Assembly: GCF_003023845.1 (NCBI RefSeq)
Contig: NZ_PYFT01000001.1
Span: 3,038,001-3,102,000, forward strand
Length of the DNA stretch: 64,000 bases
Direction: 5' to 3'
Source of the DNA: Adhaeribacter arboris
Lineage (GTDB): Bacteria > Bacteroidota > Bacteroidia > Cytophagales > Hymenobacteraceae
A model generated the notes under the pieces. The model had not been told where the DNA came from, did not search any database, and saw only the letters and a program-made list of their open reading frames with translations. Both the position numbers and the translations under genes were made by a program. Below are positions 19,135-28,151 of this stretch, in pieces (within the stretch, counting starts at the first letter, position 1; each line of letters begins with the position of its first letter).

Positions 19135-19390
19135 ATTTACCCCAAATCTTACTATTAAAGGAACTATCCTTCCTCTTCTCCTAAAAAAACTTGGTAGTAA
19201 ATGGAAATATCTCAGCTTTTGGTCCTGGTAAAAGTTAGTATTACCGCTAATTTCTAATTTTTGTTGGTATTTTTTACCTTTACTTCTTTCTATTAACTCA
19301 CTTTTTTTGACAAATTTTTTTACGCATTTATTTAGCAAAATGGTTAGTCGTTCCACACGGCAACCAGCTCTGGATAACGTACCGTTTAGT

Positions 19391-19954
19391 ATGAAATATT
19401 TACTTGTTGGTTTAGGTAACATTGGCCCTGAATACGCCCATACACGTCACAATATTGGTTTTATGGTGCTCGATTATTTGGCAAAAAAACACGACACCTC
19501 TTTTGATTCAGGTCGTCATGTTTTTGTAACTGAAATAAAAACGAAAGGTCGCTCTTTTACTTTGATTAAGCCTACTACTTACATGAACTTAAGCGGTAAG
19601 GCGGTGAGTCATTGGCTAAGCACTTTAAAAATTCCGGCCACTCAAATGTTGGTCATTACCGACGATTTGGCTCTGCCTTACGGTAAATTACGAATGCGCG
19701 CCAAAGGCTCGGCTGGCGGACACAACGGCCTGAAGCATATAGAAGAAACCCTCGGTACCACCGAATACCCGCGTTTGCGTTTTGGGGTAGATGCTCAATT
19801 TTCGAAAGGCCGCCAAGTTGATTACGTACTCAGTCCTTTTAATCCGGATGAGCAAATAGAATTACCAACACTTATAGAAAAAGCGGCTGAGATGAGCATT
19901 TCTTTCGGCACTATTGGCCTGGAGCGAACCATGAATTTCTATAATACCAAGTAA
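19391..19954 (+). CDS. pth: Peptidyl-tRNA hydrolase
   Basis: Pth releases tRNA from stalled peptidyl-tRNAs. The 187-residue protein starts MKYLLVGLGNIGPEYAHTRHNIGF, holding the substrate-binding N10 and catalytic H20. ITDDLALPYGKLRMR and GSAGGHNGLKHIEETLGT are also conserved. An open frame extends upstream to TTG 19307, but the family begins at this MKYLLVGLGN, so ATG 19391 is chosen. It converges with lgt, 38 bases away. Confidence 0.97.
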   Translation: MKYLLVGLGNIGPEYAHTRHNIGFMVLDYLAKKHDTSFDSGRHVFVTEIKTKGRSFTLIKPTTYMNLSGKAVSHWLSTLKIPATQMLVITDDLALPYGKLRMRAKGSAGGHNGLKHIEETLGTTEYPRLRFGVDAQFSKGRQVDYVLSPFNPDEQIELPTLIEKAAEMSISFGTIGLERTMNFYNTK

Positions 19955-19992
19955 ACTAAGCTGATAACTGCTAAGTGGGAAAATCCAGATTT

Positions 19993-20880
19993 TTACTTGG
20001 CAGATTTTACTTTAGTGGTACTTACAACCGGATCAACGTAAGTAGGTTTGGTAATTGCCCGGATAAGAATAAAAAGGCCAATAATGATTAAGGGAATACT
20101 TAATAACTGGCCGATATTCATGCCGATTGTATTTAACAGAAAGTTTTCTTTATCTACCTGATTCTCTTTGAGGAATTCGTAAAGAAAACGTAAGGTAAAT
20201 AAGATAACCACGAACAAGCCAAATAATAAGCCACGGGGTGTAAGCGATTTGCGGCGATTCCAAAGAGAATATAAGAACAAGAATAATAAAAAGCTAGAGA
20301 TAGCTTCGTATAACTGGGCCGGATGCCGGGGCTGCAACGAAGCCTGTACCCCATTTATAAGCTCATGATTGCGTTCAAACTTAAAAGCCCAGGGCAAATT
20401 GGTAGGTTTACCAATAATTTCGGAATTAAATAAATTACCTAGCCGAATTAAAGAACCACCTAAAGCCACAACAATAACAATTCGATCTAAAACCCACAAA
20501 TAATCAAATTTATGCTTTCTACTGAACAGGAATAAGGCGAGCAAAATACCAATGGTTGCCCCATGACTAGCTAAACCACCTTCCCAGATTTTTAGAATCC
20601 GAATAGGGTCTTTTAAATAAACTTCCGGCTCATAAAATAAACAATGCCCCAGGCGAGCACCAAGCACAGTGCCTACAATCATATACAGCGTGATAATATC
20701 TACGTCTTCCTCCGTACGACCTTCCGCTTTGTAAATACGGGTTAATATACGCTGGCCGAAAACAAAACCTAACGCGAATAATAAGCCGTACCAGCGCAAC
20801 GCAAAAAAGCCAAAATCAAAAATTTCCGGAGATACATTCCAAACAATCGGATTCCAGAGGAAAAGGTTAGCTAAGGTCAT
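19993..20880 (-). CDS. lgt: Prolipoprotein diacylglyceryl transferase
   Basis: Lgt attaches diacylglycerol from phosphatidylglycerol to the lipobox cysteine of prolipoproteins in the inner membrane. The 295-residue protein has about seven membrane segments. It contains RWYGLLFALGF, GGLASHGATIGI and the signature LIRLGNLFNSEIIG. An ATG at 20910 would add ten residues, but the -7 element at 20898-20905 lies downstream of it, so ATG 20880 is the start. The window encodes several predicted lipoproteins that would be substrates (SusD, SusE, an amylase, a SurA-like protein). Confidence 0.96.
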   Translation of the reverse strand: MTLANLFLWNPIVWNVSPEIFDFGFFALRWYGLLFALGFVFGQRILTRIYKAEGRTEEDVDIITLYMIVGTVLGARLGHCLFYEPEVYLKDPIRILKIWEGGLASHGATIGILLALFLFSRKHKFDYLWVLDRIVIVVALGGSLIRLGNLFNSEIIGKPTNLPWAFKFERNHELINGVQASLQPRHPAQLYEAISSFLLFLFLYSLWNRRKSLTPRGLLFGLFVVILFTLRFLYEFLKENQVDKENFLLNTIGMNIGQLLSIPLIIIGLFILIRAITKPTYVDPVVSTTKVKSAK

Positions 20881-20897
20881 AGTAAATGGATATGCGC

Positions 20898-20905
20898 CAA
20901 AATTA
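20898..20905 (-). promoter_or_regulatory. -7 element (TAATTTTG) for lgt
   Basis: TAATTTTG on the minus strand matches TAnnTTTG, 17 bases before ATG 20880, and decides that start over ATG 20910. Confidence 0.6.
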
Positions 20906-20964
20906 CACAAATTAAGGTAATTTTGAGCCTATATTTTATTTAAACCAAGGTCTGAAGCTTAGTA

Positions 20965-22836
20965 TTAAAAATCAAGTTCTTCCTGGTAGCCACCGCTCAG
21001 AATAGGGAACCGTAGCCAGCTTCTGGGATCGAGGTTATAATCGTCGAGATGAAAAGAGGGGGCATACCGCTCCCGTTTCCACTGATTACGAGACCACAGA
21101 GTGAAGAACCGCTTAATGTGCATTTTAAGTAATTCATCCGGTTCTATCCCGCGCATTTTCTCAAATATCTGCTTCGGCGACAAGCGTTCGTAAAAACCTA
21201 ACCGTTCAATCTGGTTCAGTATTTTGTAGGGCATTAAATCTTTCTCATCCGTTTGGGTTTGTTCGGCAGGCCGCAGTTCGGCGGTGGGTTGCAGATTATT
21301 TACAAAGCGCAAACCTGCGTACCCTAACTCACGTTCGGCCCATACCAGCCATTGCCGCAGAAAATCTTTGTCAATGCCCGCCAAAGGCGAAATACTGCCG
21401 GCTGTATCGCCGTCCATGGTAGCATACCCCACCGACGCTTCGCTGCGGTTAGAGGTAGCCATTAGTAAAGAATTATTTAAATTGGCCAACATCCAGATAA
21501 CGGGAGCCCGCACCCGGGCCTGAATATTTTGTAAAGTAATATCGTCGGTTTCCCAGGTAAGTTTTCGACCAATGGATTTTTCAACTTTTTCGGTATACCC
21601 GGCTACCTCATCGTCGATGAACCAGTGGTAAAAGGTAGCACCAATGGATTCAGCTAAGCCTTTGGCCGAATTAAAAGTATCATCGGAAGAATTCCGAGAA
21701 GCCTGATATGCGGTAATTAGCAAGCGACCCGTAACCACTTTTACTTGATCGGCTTCCGCTAATGTTTTATAACGTGTTATTTCTTCGGGTGAGAATACAT
21801 TTAATTTTTTAGCAAATTCATCCACCCCGATCTCGCAAACTGCCCGCCTAATCATTTCGGCTACGGCAATGGCACAGGCACAGGAATCGGCACCGCCACT
21901 TAGCGACAGCACAAAACCTTTACTGCGGCTTTTGCGCATGTAATCGAAAAGAGCTAATGTAAGAGCGGCAATGAATTCCTTAATTTCATCAATCGGCCCT
22001 AATTCAGGAATAGTTTCGGCAGGCGATAAGGGTTGGGCAAAATTAACTTCTGCGGCTTCTACATCTACACTTTTAAAGCTAAGCAAAACATTACGGGTAA
22101 TTAAATTACCGTTTTGCGCAATTAAAATCTCGCCGTCGTAAATCATCCGACCGGCCTCATTACCTAATAAATTAACGTACAAATAAGCACAATGGAATTT
22201 CTTAGAAGCATTTAGCACCAATTTATAGCGTACATCGGTTTTGCTCATCGCAAAATGACTAGCGCTCGGGTTTATAATTAAATGCACGCCTTTGGTTAAG
22301 TGCCGGGCCGCTGGCCGGTCATTATCCGAACGCCAGGCATCCTCGCAAATCTCGAAAGCAAATCTTACGCCCTGTTCTTCGTAAATAATATCTCCTACTT
22401 CGTACCTATTGCCATTTTCTTCGAAAGTATGGATTTCATTGGCTGGCCAGGAAGTAAACCAGCGGGGTTCATAATGCACCCCATCGTTGGCCAGGAATTG
22501 TTTGGCCGTAAAACCTATGATTTTCTGATTTTTAATAACGCAGGTAGTATTATAAATGTGGTTGTACAACCGCAAAGGCAGGCCCACACACACAATTATA
22601 TTGGTACACCATTCTTTAACCTCCAGTAATTTTTCAAAAGCCGCTTCCGGTAACCACGAACTCAGAAACATATCTTCGCAACCATATCCGGTAATGGCCA
22701 GTTCGGGCAAACAAAGTATTTCTACTCCTTGCGCTTGGGCTTCGGTGATAGCATTCTTTATATTAGTGAGATTATTTTTCCAGTCGAGAGGCGTTTGATT
22801 AAGAGCCGCTCCCGCAATTTTAAGGCTAGTCTTCAT
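20965..22836 (-). CDS. nadE: Glutamine-dependent NAD+ synthase
   Basis: This enzyme amidates nicotinate adenine dinucleotide to NAD+ using ammonia released from glutamine by its own N-terminal domain. The 623-residue protein has a nitrilase-type glutaminase domain (residues 1-280, with LCLPELAITGYGCEDMF and AFEICEDAW) and a C-terminal synthetase domain with the P-loop LSLSGGADSCA. The open frame extends to an ATG at 22860, but MKTSLKIAGAALNQTPLDW is the natural N-terminus, so 22836 is used. A short 54-bp gap separates its stop side from the upstream region of lgt. Confidence 0.95.
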   Translation of the reverse strand: MKTSLKIAGAALNQTPLDWKNNLTNIKNAITEAQAQGVEILCLPELAITGYGCEDMFLSSWLPEAAFEKLLEVKEWCTNIIVCVGLPLRLYNHIYNTTCVIKNQKIIGFTAKQFLANDGVHYEPRWFTSWPANEIHTFEENGNRYEVGDIIYEEQGVRFAFEICEDAWRSDNDRPAARHLTKGVHLIINPSASHFAMSKTDVRYKLVLNASKKFHCAYLYVNLLGNEAGRMIYDGEILIAQNGNLITRNVLLSFKSVDVEAAEVNFAQPLSPAETIPELGPIDEIKEFIAALTLALFDYMRKSRSKGFVLSLSGGADSCACAIAVAEMIRRAVCEIGVDEFAKKLNVFSPEEITRYKTLAEADQVKVVTGRLLITAYQASRNSSDDTFNSAKGLAESIGATFYHWFIDDEVAGYTEKVEKSIGRKLTWETDDITLQNIQARVRAPVIWMLANLNNSLLMATSNRSEASVGYATMDGDTAGSISPLAGIDKDFLRQWLVWAERELGYAGLRFVNNLQPTAELRPAEQTQTDEKDLMPYKILNQIERLGFYERLSPKQIFEKMRGIEPDELLKMHIKRFFTLWSRNQWKRERYAPSFHLDDYNLDPRSWLRFPILSGGYQEELDF

Positions 22837-23056
22837 GTAGTCTTTCAACGAAATATACACCAGCCAAGTTAACAGAAGTTTTGGAATTTAGGTAATTAGG
22901 TAAGATTTAACTAAAATGTAGAGGGTAATTTTGGGAGTAAAACTCAACCATTAAAGAAAAAGATGGGTATACCAAACCGTCACAACTCTTATTGAAGCCA
23001 TAAATAATAAAGAGCTTAAAACAAACTTTTTAGTAGTACCAAGGCACAACTAAGTA

Positions 23057-23788
23057 TTAAGGTATCTGCAAAACCAATAACCCTTTTTCAGCGGCGGCTT
23101 GTTCGGCTTTTTTCTTAGAATAGCCGGTGCCAACAGCAATAGCTTGCCCATCAATCGTTACCTCGGAAGTAAACTCGGTAGTACTGCCAGATTGCTTTTG
23201 ATTAATGATATCGAATCGCACCACTTTATTTTGCGACTGCGCCCATTCAATCAGCTTTGATTTAAAGTTTTTAGTAGTGCTTACCAGTTCATTTAAATCA
23301 AAATGAGGTTTAATAAGTTTTTCTAGGATAAAGAGTTTGGTTTGTTTGTAACCTTTATCGAGGTAAATAGCACCTACTAAAGCTTCTAAGGCATTACCAT
23401 TAATAGATTTATACCGGGCAGAATGACTCGCCTGGTCTACTTTTACTAAGGTATTAATCCCAATCCGTAAGGCAATGTGGTTTAAAGATTCCCGGTTAAC
23501 AATGCGCGACCGGATTTCCGTAAGAAAACCTTCATCTTTGTACGGGAATTTTTTATAAAGGAAATCGGCAATAACAGCTCCTAAAATAGAATCACCCAGG
23601 AACTCCAACCGTTCATTCGTTTGGTGGCGTTCGTTGCTCTGAGGCTTACCGTAAGAAGTATGCGTTAAGGCTAAATGATACAAGCGCATGTTACCGGGTG
23701 TAATACCCGTTACGCTGGTAATGGACCTTTCTAGGTTCGGCCCTAGCCTAAATATCTTGCGAAATAATTGTAACACCAATTTAATCAA
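23057..23788 (-). CDS. rnc: Ribonuclease III
   Basis: RNase III cleaves double-stranded RNA in rRNA maturation and mRNA decay. The 243-residue protein has the endonuclease signature NERLEFLGDSILGAVIAD near residue 60 and the second active-site region NALEALVGAIYLDKG. A C-terminal double-stranded RNA binding domain (about 172-243) ends GYSKKKAEQAAAEKGL. It lies 6 bases after fabF in an acpP-fabF-rnc operon, a widely conserved order. Confidence 0.97.
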   Translation of the reverse strand: MIKLVLQLFRKIFRLGPNLERSITSVTGITPGNMRLYHLALTHTSYGKPQSNERHQTNERLEFLGDSILGAVIADFLYKKFPYKDEGFLTEIRSRIVNRESLNHIALRIGINTLVKVDQASHSARYKSINGNALEALVGAIYLDKGYKQTKLFILEKLIKPHFDLNELVSTTKNFKSKLIEWAQSQNKVVRFDIINQKQSGSTTEFTSEVTIDGQAIAVGTGYSKKKAEQAAAEKGLLVLQIP

Positions 23789-23794
23789 GCACTT

Positions 23795-25042
23795 CTATTG
23801 TACCTTACGGAAAATAACGGAAGTGTTGTGTCCACCAAACCCAAAAGTATTGCTAATAGCCACATTTACCGGTCTGGCTTGCGCTTTATTGAAGGTAAAA
23901 TTCAATTTAAGGTCAATGGTTTCATCATCGGTGAAGTGGTTGATAGTGGGAGGCACGATACCATTCTGAATAGCCAGAATAGCGGCTACCGCTTCTATAC
24001 CACCCGCACCACCCAATAAATGGCCCGTCATACTTTTAGTAGAACTAATATTTAACTGATACGCATGCTCCCCAAAAACTTTCTGAATAGCTGTAACTTC
24101 TGCTCCATCCCCTAACGGGGTACTGGTTCCATGGGTATTTATATAGTCTACTTCGTCCGGCCGGATATTCGCATCGCGTAAAGCATTCTGCATAACAATT
24201 ACTACTCCTTCGCCATTCGGGTCCGGAGCAGTTATGTGATACGCATCCGAAGATAAACCCCCACCAATTACTTCGGCGTAAATTTTAGCGCCGCGAGCTA
24301 TGGCATGTTCATAACTTTCGAGTACCAAGGCACCAGATCCTTCTCCGAGTACAAATCCGTCGCGGTCTTTATCGTACGGGCGCGAGGCAGTTAAAGGATC
24401 CTCGTTGCGTTCGCTCATGGCTTTGAGGGCATTAAAACCTCCAATGCCGGATTCGGTTATAGCCGCTTCGGACCCGCCGGTAATAATTACATCGGCCATA
24501 CCTAAACGGATATAATTTAACGCGGTAACGATAGAATCGGAGGAAGAAGCACAAGCCGAGGTAGTAACAAAATTAGGCCCGCGAAAACCATTTTTTATAG
24601 AAATGTTACCCGACGAACTATCGGCAATCATCTTCGGAATAAAGAAAGGATTGTAACGAGGCGTACCATCGCCCCGGCCAAATTGAATGGATTCTTCCTG
24701 AAAAGTTTTCAATCCTCCAATACCTGAGCCCCAGATAACGCCCACCCGGTCGCGGTTTACATTGTCCAGAATGCCCGAATCGGCGATAGCTTCGTTACTG
24801 GCGATTAAGGCAAACTGAGTAAACATATCCATTTTCCGACCTTCTTTTCGCTCGAAGTAATTATCTGGATTGTAGTCTTTTACCTCACAAGCAAACTGCG
24901 TTTTAAACTTGCTGGCATCAAAGCGAGTAATAGGCGCAGCGCCGCTCACACCATTAGATAAACCATTCCAGTATTCTGAAACAGTATTACCAATTGGAGT
25001 GAGTGCACCGAGTCCTGTAACTACAACTCTCTTAAGCTCCAT
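23795..25042 (-). CDS. fabF: Beta-ketoacyl-ACP synthase II
   Basis: FabF condenses malonyl-ACP with acyl-ACP in fatty acid elongation. The 415 residues match the family. The catalytic triad is visible as Cys in VTTSACASSSD, His in INTHGTSTPLGD and His in KSMTGHLLGGAGG. The start ELKRVVVTGLGALTPIG is typical. It sits between acpP (66 bp upstream) and rnc (6 bp downstream). Confidence 0.97.
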   Translation of the reverse strand: MELKRVVVTGLGALTPIGNTVSEYWNGLSNGVSGAAPITRFDASKFKTQFACEVKDYNPDNYFERKEGRKMDMFTQFALIASNEAIADSGILDNVNRDRVGVIWGSGIGGLKTFQEESIQFGRGDGTPRYNPFFIPKMIADSSSGNISIKNGFRGPNFVTTSACASSSDSIVTALNYIRLGMADVIITGGSEAAITESGIGGFNALKAMSERNEDPLTASRPYDKDRDGFVLGEGSGALVLESYEHAIARGAKIYAEVIGGGLSSDAYHITAPDPNGEGVVIVMQNALRDANIRPDEVDYINTHGTSTPLGDGAEVTAIQKVFGEHAYQLNISSTKSMTGHLLGGAGGIEAVAAILAIQNGIVPPTINHFTDDETIDLKLNFTFNKAQARPVNVAISNTFGFGGHNTSVIFRKVQ

Positions 25043-25108
25043 AAGCGAATGTAGAGGGAAGTAAAAATGAAGAAATTAAAAAGAAATTTTGATTTTAAAG
25101 AGAAGGAA

Positions 25109-25345
25109 TTATTTGGCATGCTCTTCCAGGTAGCTAATAGCCTGGCCTACAGTAGCAATATTCTCTGCTTGATCGTCCGGAATCGACACGTTAAATTCTT
25201 TTTCGAATTCCATGATAAGCTCTACAGTATCTAAAGAATCAGCTCCTAAATCGTTGGTAAAGCTTGCTTCGGGCGTTACTTCTGATTCTTCTACTCCTAA
25301 TTTATCAATGATAATTGCTTTTACTTTTTCTGCGATTTCTGACAT
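25109..25345 (-). CDS. acpP: Acyl carrier protein
   Basis: ACP carries growing acyl chains on phosphopantetheine. The 78-residue acidic protein has the attachment serine in [13 protein letters not shown]. The frame extends to 25375 with basic residues ([10 protein letters not shown]), unlike the family. A near-consensus -7 sequence (TTAATTTG, 25375-25382, minus strand) overlaps that start, so ATG 25345 ([17 protein letters not shown]) is preferred. First gene of acpP-fabF-rnc. Confidence 0.97.
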   Translation of the reverse strand: MSEIAEKVKAIIIDKLGVEESEVTPEASFTNDLGADSLDTVELIMEFEKEFNVSIPDDQAENIATVGQAISYLEEHAK

Positions 25346-25517
25346 TTTCTTAGCTTTTTTTGAAATACTGTGCAAATTAATAGATTTAAATAGACAATTT
25401 CAAAAAAATTATCTTAATAACTTGTGGAAAAAAGTTTTTCCACTTTTCGGTACATTTATTAAAGTGAGTTTTTAATTTTAGCACCCCGAATTATTGTTTA
25501 CCTTGCATCCAATTAAT

Positions 25518-25946
25518 ATGAAAACTCTCCGCCTCGACCTGGATTATGATTACGATTTTGAGCTGTTCGGACTGGTTTCGTCGAGCAGAGAGCATAAACT
25601 AGCCTGGGCTTTAAACAAATATTTAAGAATAAGATTAGTAAAACAGAAAGATATCTGCTTTGATTTTTTAAATAAAGGCAGATTGGTTATATCCAATTAC
25701 TTACATTGCACCGAGTACCGCACTTTCCGGTTGTTGCGCAATAAATCTGCAGATTTAAGCACCTTAAAGAAACCTTTTCTGGCTCCCGACATAAAAGAAT
25801 ACGATTACTTGTTACAAATAAACGGGGAAGTGAATGATAATTGGCACCAGGATTTAAATTCTATTTTTAAAGTGGTGCCCCTCATACAATACGTAAAAAA
25901 ATTTGATCCGAACACTCTTAAGTTCAAGGAAAATCTGATGTTTTAA
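25518..25946 (+). CDS. IPExxxVDY family protein
   Basis: The 142-residue protein of unknown function belongs to a small family that I know as a regular upstream neighbour of pyk in Bacteroidota. The name-giving motif IPExxxVDY appears here as APDIKEYDY (residues 89-97), followed by LLQINGE. It has an acidic tyrosine-rich N-terminus (LDLDYDYDFELFGL) and ends ENLMF. ATG 25518 is used instead of TTG 25494. pyk starts 2 bases after the stop codon ends, so the two are translationally linked. No enzymatic motif is visible. Confidence 0.8.
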   Translation: MKTLRLDLDYDYDFELFGLVSSSREHKLAWALNKYLRIRLVKQKDICFDFLNKGRLVISNYLHCTEYRTFRLLRNKSADLSTLKKPFLAPDIKEYDYLLQINGEVNDNWHQDLNSIFKVVPLIQYVKKFDPNTLKFKENLMF

Positions 25947-25947
25947 T

Positions 25948-27378
25948 ATGGAAATAAGCTTTAACAAGACCAAAATTATTGCCACCGTCGGTCCTGCCAG
26001 TAATCAATATGATATGCTTAAAGCGCTCATTTTGGAAGGTGCCGACGTTTTTCGCTTGAATTTTTCACACGGAAAACATGCCGATCATCAACATGTGGTA
26101 AATACGGTCCGTCAGATAAACCAGGAACTAGGCACCAATGTTTGTTTAATGCAGGATTTACAAGGCCCTAAAATTCGCTTGGGGGATGTAGAAAATGGCA
26201 TGGTGCAGATTCATGCCGGCGATAAAATTAAGTTAGTTTGCGACCATTCTGTTAGTACGGCTACTCGTTTATCCACTATTTATTTAGAACTGGCTAAAGA
26301 TGTAAAACCTGGCGATGCTATTTTAATCGACGATGGTAAAATAGAGTTGAAAGTATTAGCTACTGATAACGACAAAGAAGTAGACGTAGAAGTTATATAC
26401 GGCGGGCCGGTAAAACCTCGTAAAGGCATTAATCTCCCTGATACGGCTGTTTCGGCGCCTTCTCTTACCGAAAAAGATGTAGAAGATCTACATTTTGGCC
26501 TGGATAACGATGTAGAATGGGTAGCTTTATCGTTTGTGCGTCGGGCCGAAGATATTCACGAAATAAAGCGTATTATCTCGGAACGCGGTAAAAAAACCAT
26601 GGTTATCGCAAAAATTGAGAAACCAGAAGCTATCCGTAACATTGATGAAATTATTGCGGTTACCGATGGTATAATGGTAGCGCGGGGAGATTTAGGGGTA
26701 GAAATTGCGGCAGAAGAAGTACCTATGCTGCAAAAGATGATGATTGACAAATGTAATAAGGCCGGCAAACCCGTAATTGTAGCTACCCAGATGATGGAAA
26801 GTATGATTACGAACGCTCGTCCTACCCGAGCCGAGACGAACGATGTAGCCAATGCCGTATTGGATGGCGCAGACGCTGTTATGTTGAGCGCAGAAACAGC
26901 AGCGGGTTCTTACCCTCTGGAAACTGTTCGCAGCATGAGCCGCACTCTCGCTTCCGTTGAAGCCCAGCCTGGAGTGTTTAATAAAGTTATAACTCTGGCG
27001 CCTAACGTACAATCGTTTTACAGCAAGATGGTAGTTGCTAATGCTTGCGCTTTAGCGCGGGATACTAATGCTAAAGCTATCATCTGCATGACCCGTTCCG
27101 GTTATACTGCTTTCCACATTGCCAAACATCGTCCTAAAGCCAATATTTTTATTTTTACGGATAATCAACAGCTACTTAATCAACTCAATTTAGTTTGGGG
27201 AGTACGGGGCTTTTATTACGAAGGAACCCCGAATTCTACGGATGAATTAATAATAGATTTCCGGACGGTACTAACGCAAAACAACCATCTGCAAACCGGT
27301 GATATTTATATTAATGTAACTAGTATACCCGTGCGGGAACGGCGGAGTGCTAATACTATAAAATTAAGCATTGCCTGA
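25948..27378 (+). CDS. pyk: Pyruvate kinase
   Basis: Pyk transfers phosphate from phosphoenolpyruvate to ADP, the last step of glycolysis. The 476-residue protein contains KIIATVGPASNQ, FRLNFSHG, the active-site block TMVIAKIEKPEAIRNID, GIMVARGDLGVEI and the VIVATQMMESMI stretch. A C-terminal regulatory domain spans about 355-476. It follows the IPExxxVDY gene directly and ends at a strong terminator. Confidence 0.98.
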   Translation: MEISFNKTKIIATVGPASNQYDMLKALILEGADVFRLNFSHGKHADHQHVVNTVRQINQELGTNVCLMQDLQGPKIRLGDVENGMVQIHAGDKIKLVCDHSVSTATRLSTIYLELAKDVKPGDAILIDDGKIELKVLATDNDKEVDVEVIYGGPVKPRKGINLPDTAVSAPSLTEKDVEDLHFGLDNDVEWVALSFVRRAEDIHEIKRIISERGKKTMVIAKIEKPEAIRNIDEIIAVTDGIMVARGDLGVEIAAEEVPMLQKMMIDKCNKAGKPVIVATQMMESMITNARPTRAETNDVANAVLDGADAVMLSAETAAGSYPLETVRSMSRTLASVEAQPGVFNKVITLAPNVQSFYSKMVVANACALARDTNAKAIICMTRSGYTAFHIAKHRPKANIFIFTDNQQLLNQLNLVWGVRGFYYEGTPNSTDELIIDFRTVLTQNNHLQTGDIYINVTSIPVRERRSANTIKLSIA

Positions 27379-27403
27379 TGTTAGTTTAGAAGCTATCGAA
27401 TAC

Positions 27404-27452
27404 AAAAAGCAAAAAGTCCGAATAGTAGTAAGTTCGGACTTTTTGCTTTTTT
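27404..27452 (+). terminator. Rho-independent terminator after pyk
   Basis: A 19-bp perfect stem (AAAAAGCAAAAAGTCCGAA at 27404 with its complement from 27433) ends in a T run. Confidence 0.95.
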
Positions 27453-27581
27453 GGCTGGATGGGGTTATACGTAATTTGAATTTGCTGAAATTTAAAATAT
27501 CGTAATTATTAAAAAGTTAAAACTAATACAATCACAGCCTCTATTATAAATTATTCTAAAAAACGGATTAAATCCAGAAAT

Positions 27582-27611
27582 AAAAAAAGCCTTACCGGAA
27601 GGTAAAGCTTT
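27582..27611 (-). terminator. Rho-independent terminator after rpsT
   Basis: On the minus strand AAAGCTTTACC, loop TTCC, GGTAAGGCTTT is followed by a T run; the stem has one G-U pair. Confidence 0.85.
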
Positions 27612-27643
27612 GAAGAGTATAAAATAGAGCTATTAATTTACAA

Positions 27644-27904
27644 TTAAGCAGCAGCTAAAGCATTTACGTGTTTAGCTAATTTAGACTTATTATTAGCAGC
27701 TTTATTTTTATGAATAATATTGCGCTTAGCTAATTTGTCGAGCATAGAAGAAACTTTTTTGAACAGTTCTTGTGCTTCTGTCTGGTCCGTAGTACCTTTC
27801 AGCTTTTTAACAAAAGTACGGGTAGTTTTTGCCTGGTATCTGTTTAATACGCGTTTCGCGTCGTTTGCTCTAATTCTTTTTAATGCCGACTTATGGTTAG
27901 CCAT
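27644..27904 (-). CDS. rpsT: 30S ribosomal protein S20
   Basis: S20 binds the 5' domain of 16S rRNA. The 86-residue, lysine-rich helical protein starts ANHKSALKRIRANDAKRVLNR and ends with an alanine-rich tail after IIHKNKAANNKSKLAKHVN. It is flanked by its own promoter element (27952-27959) and terminator, so it is monocistronic. Confidence 0.97.
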   Translation of the reverse strand: MANHKSALKRIRANDAKRVLNRYQAKTTRTFVKKLKGTTDQTEAQELFKKVSSMLDKLAKRNIIHKNKAANNKSKLAKHVNALAAA

Positions 27905-27951
27905 GGTACGTTAATATAATTTATTTCTAGTGTCTTTTCTAAACGAGTGGG

Positions 27952-27959
27952 CAAAGATA
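27952..27959 (-). promoter_or_regulatory. -7 element (TATCTTTG) for rpsT
   Basis: TATCTTTG on the minus strand matches TAnnTTTG, about 48 bases before the rpsT ATG. Confidence 0.65.
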
Positions 27960-28119
27960 ACATGATTTTATGTTGTTTCCAAAATTATAAAACAATTTTC
28001 TTGTAAGTCTAAGGAAGTAAGCTTTCCAGGGTTTTGAAGAAGCCTGCTTGTTCCGGATAGGACCTGTGATTATCTAAGTAAGAATATTAACTTTAATACC
28101 AAAGTAGAATATTACGGCT

Positions 28120-28127
28120 TAACTTTG
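28120..28127 (+). promoter_or_regulatory. -7 element (TAACTTTG) for the YheT-like gene
   Basis: TAACTTTG matches TAnnTTTG. It overlaps a possible start at 28125 and so favours ATG 28152. Confidence 0.6.
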
Positions 28128-28151
28128 TATGAGAAGTTATATTTATGTTGC

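Noticed and set aside
19307-19390. N-terminal extension of peptidyl-tRNA hydrolase from TTG 19307
   Set aside because: The family N-terminus starts at MKYLLVGLGN (19391), and the extension has no conserved feature.
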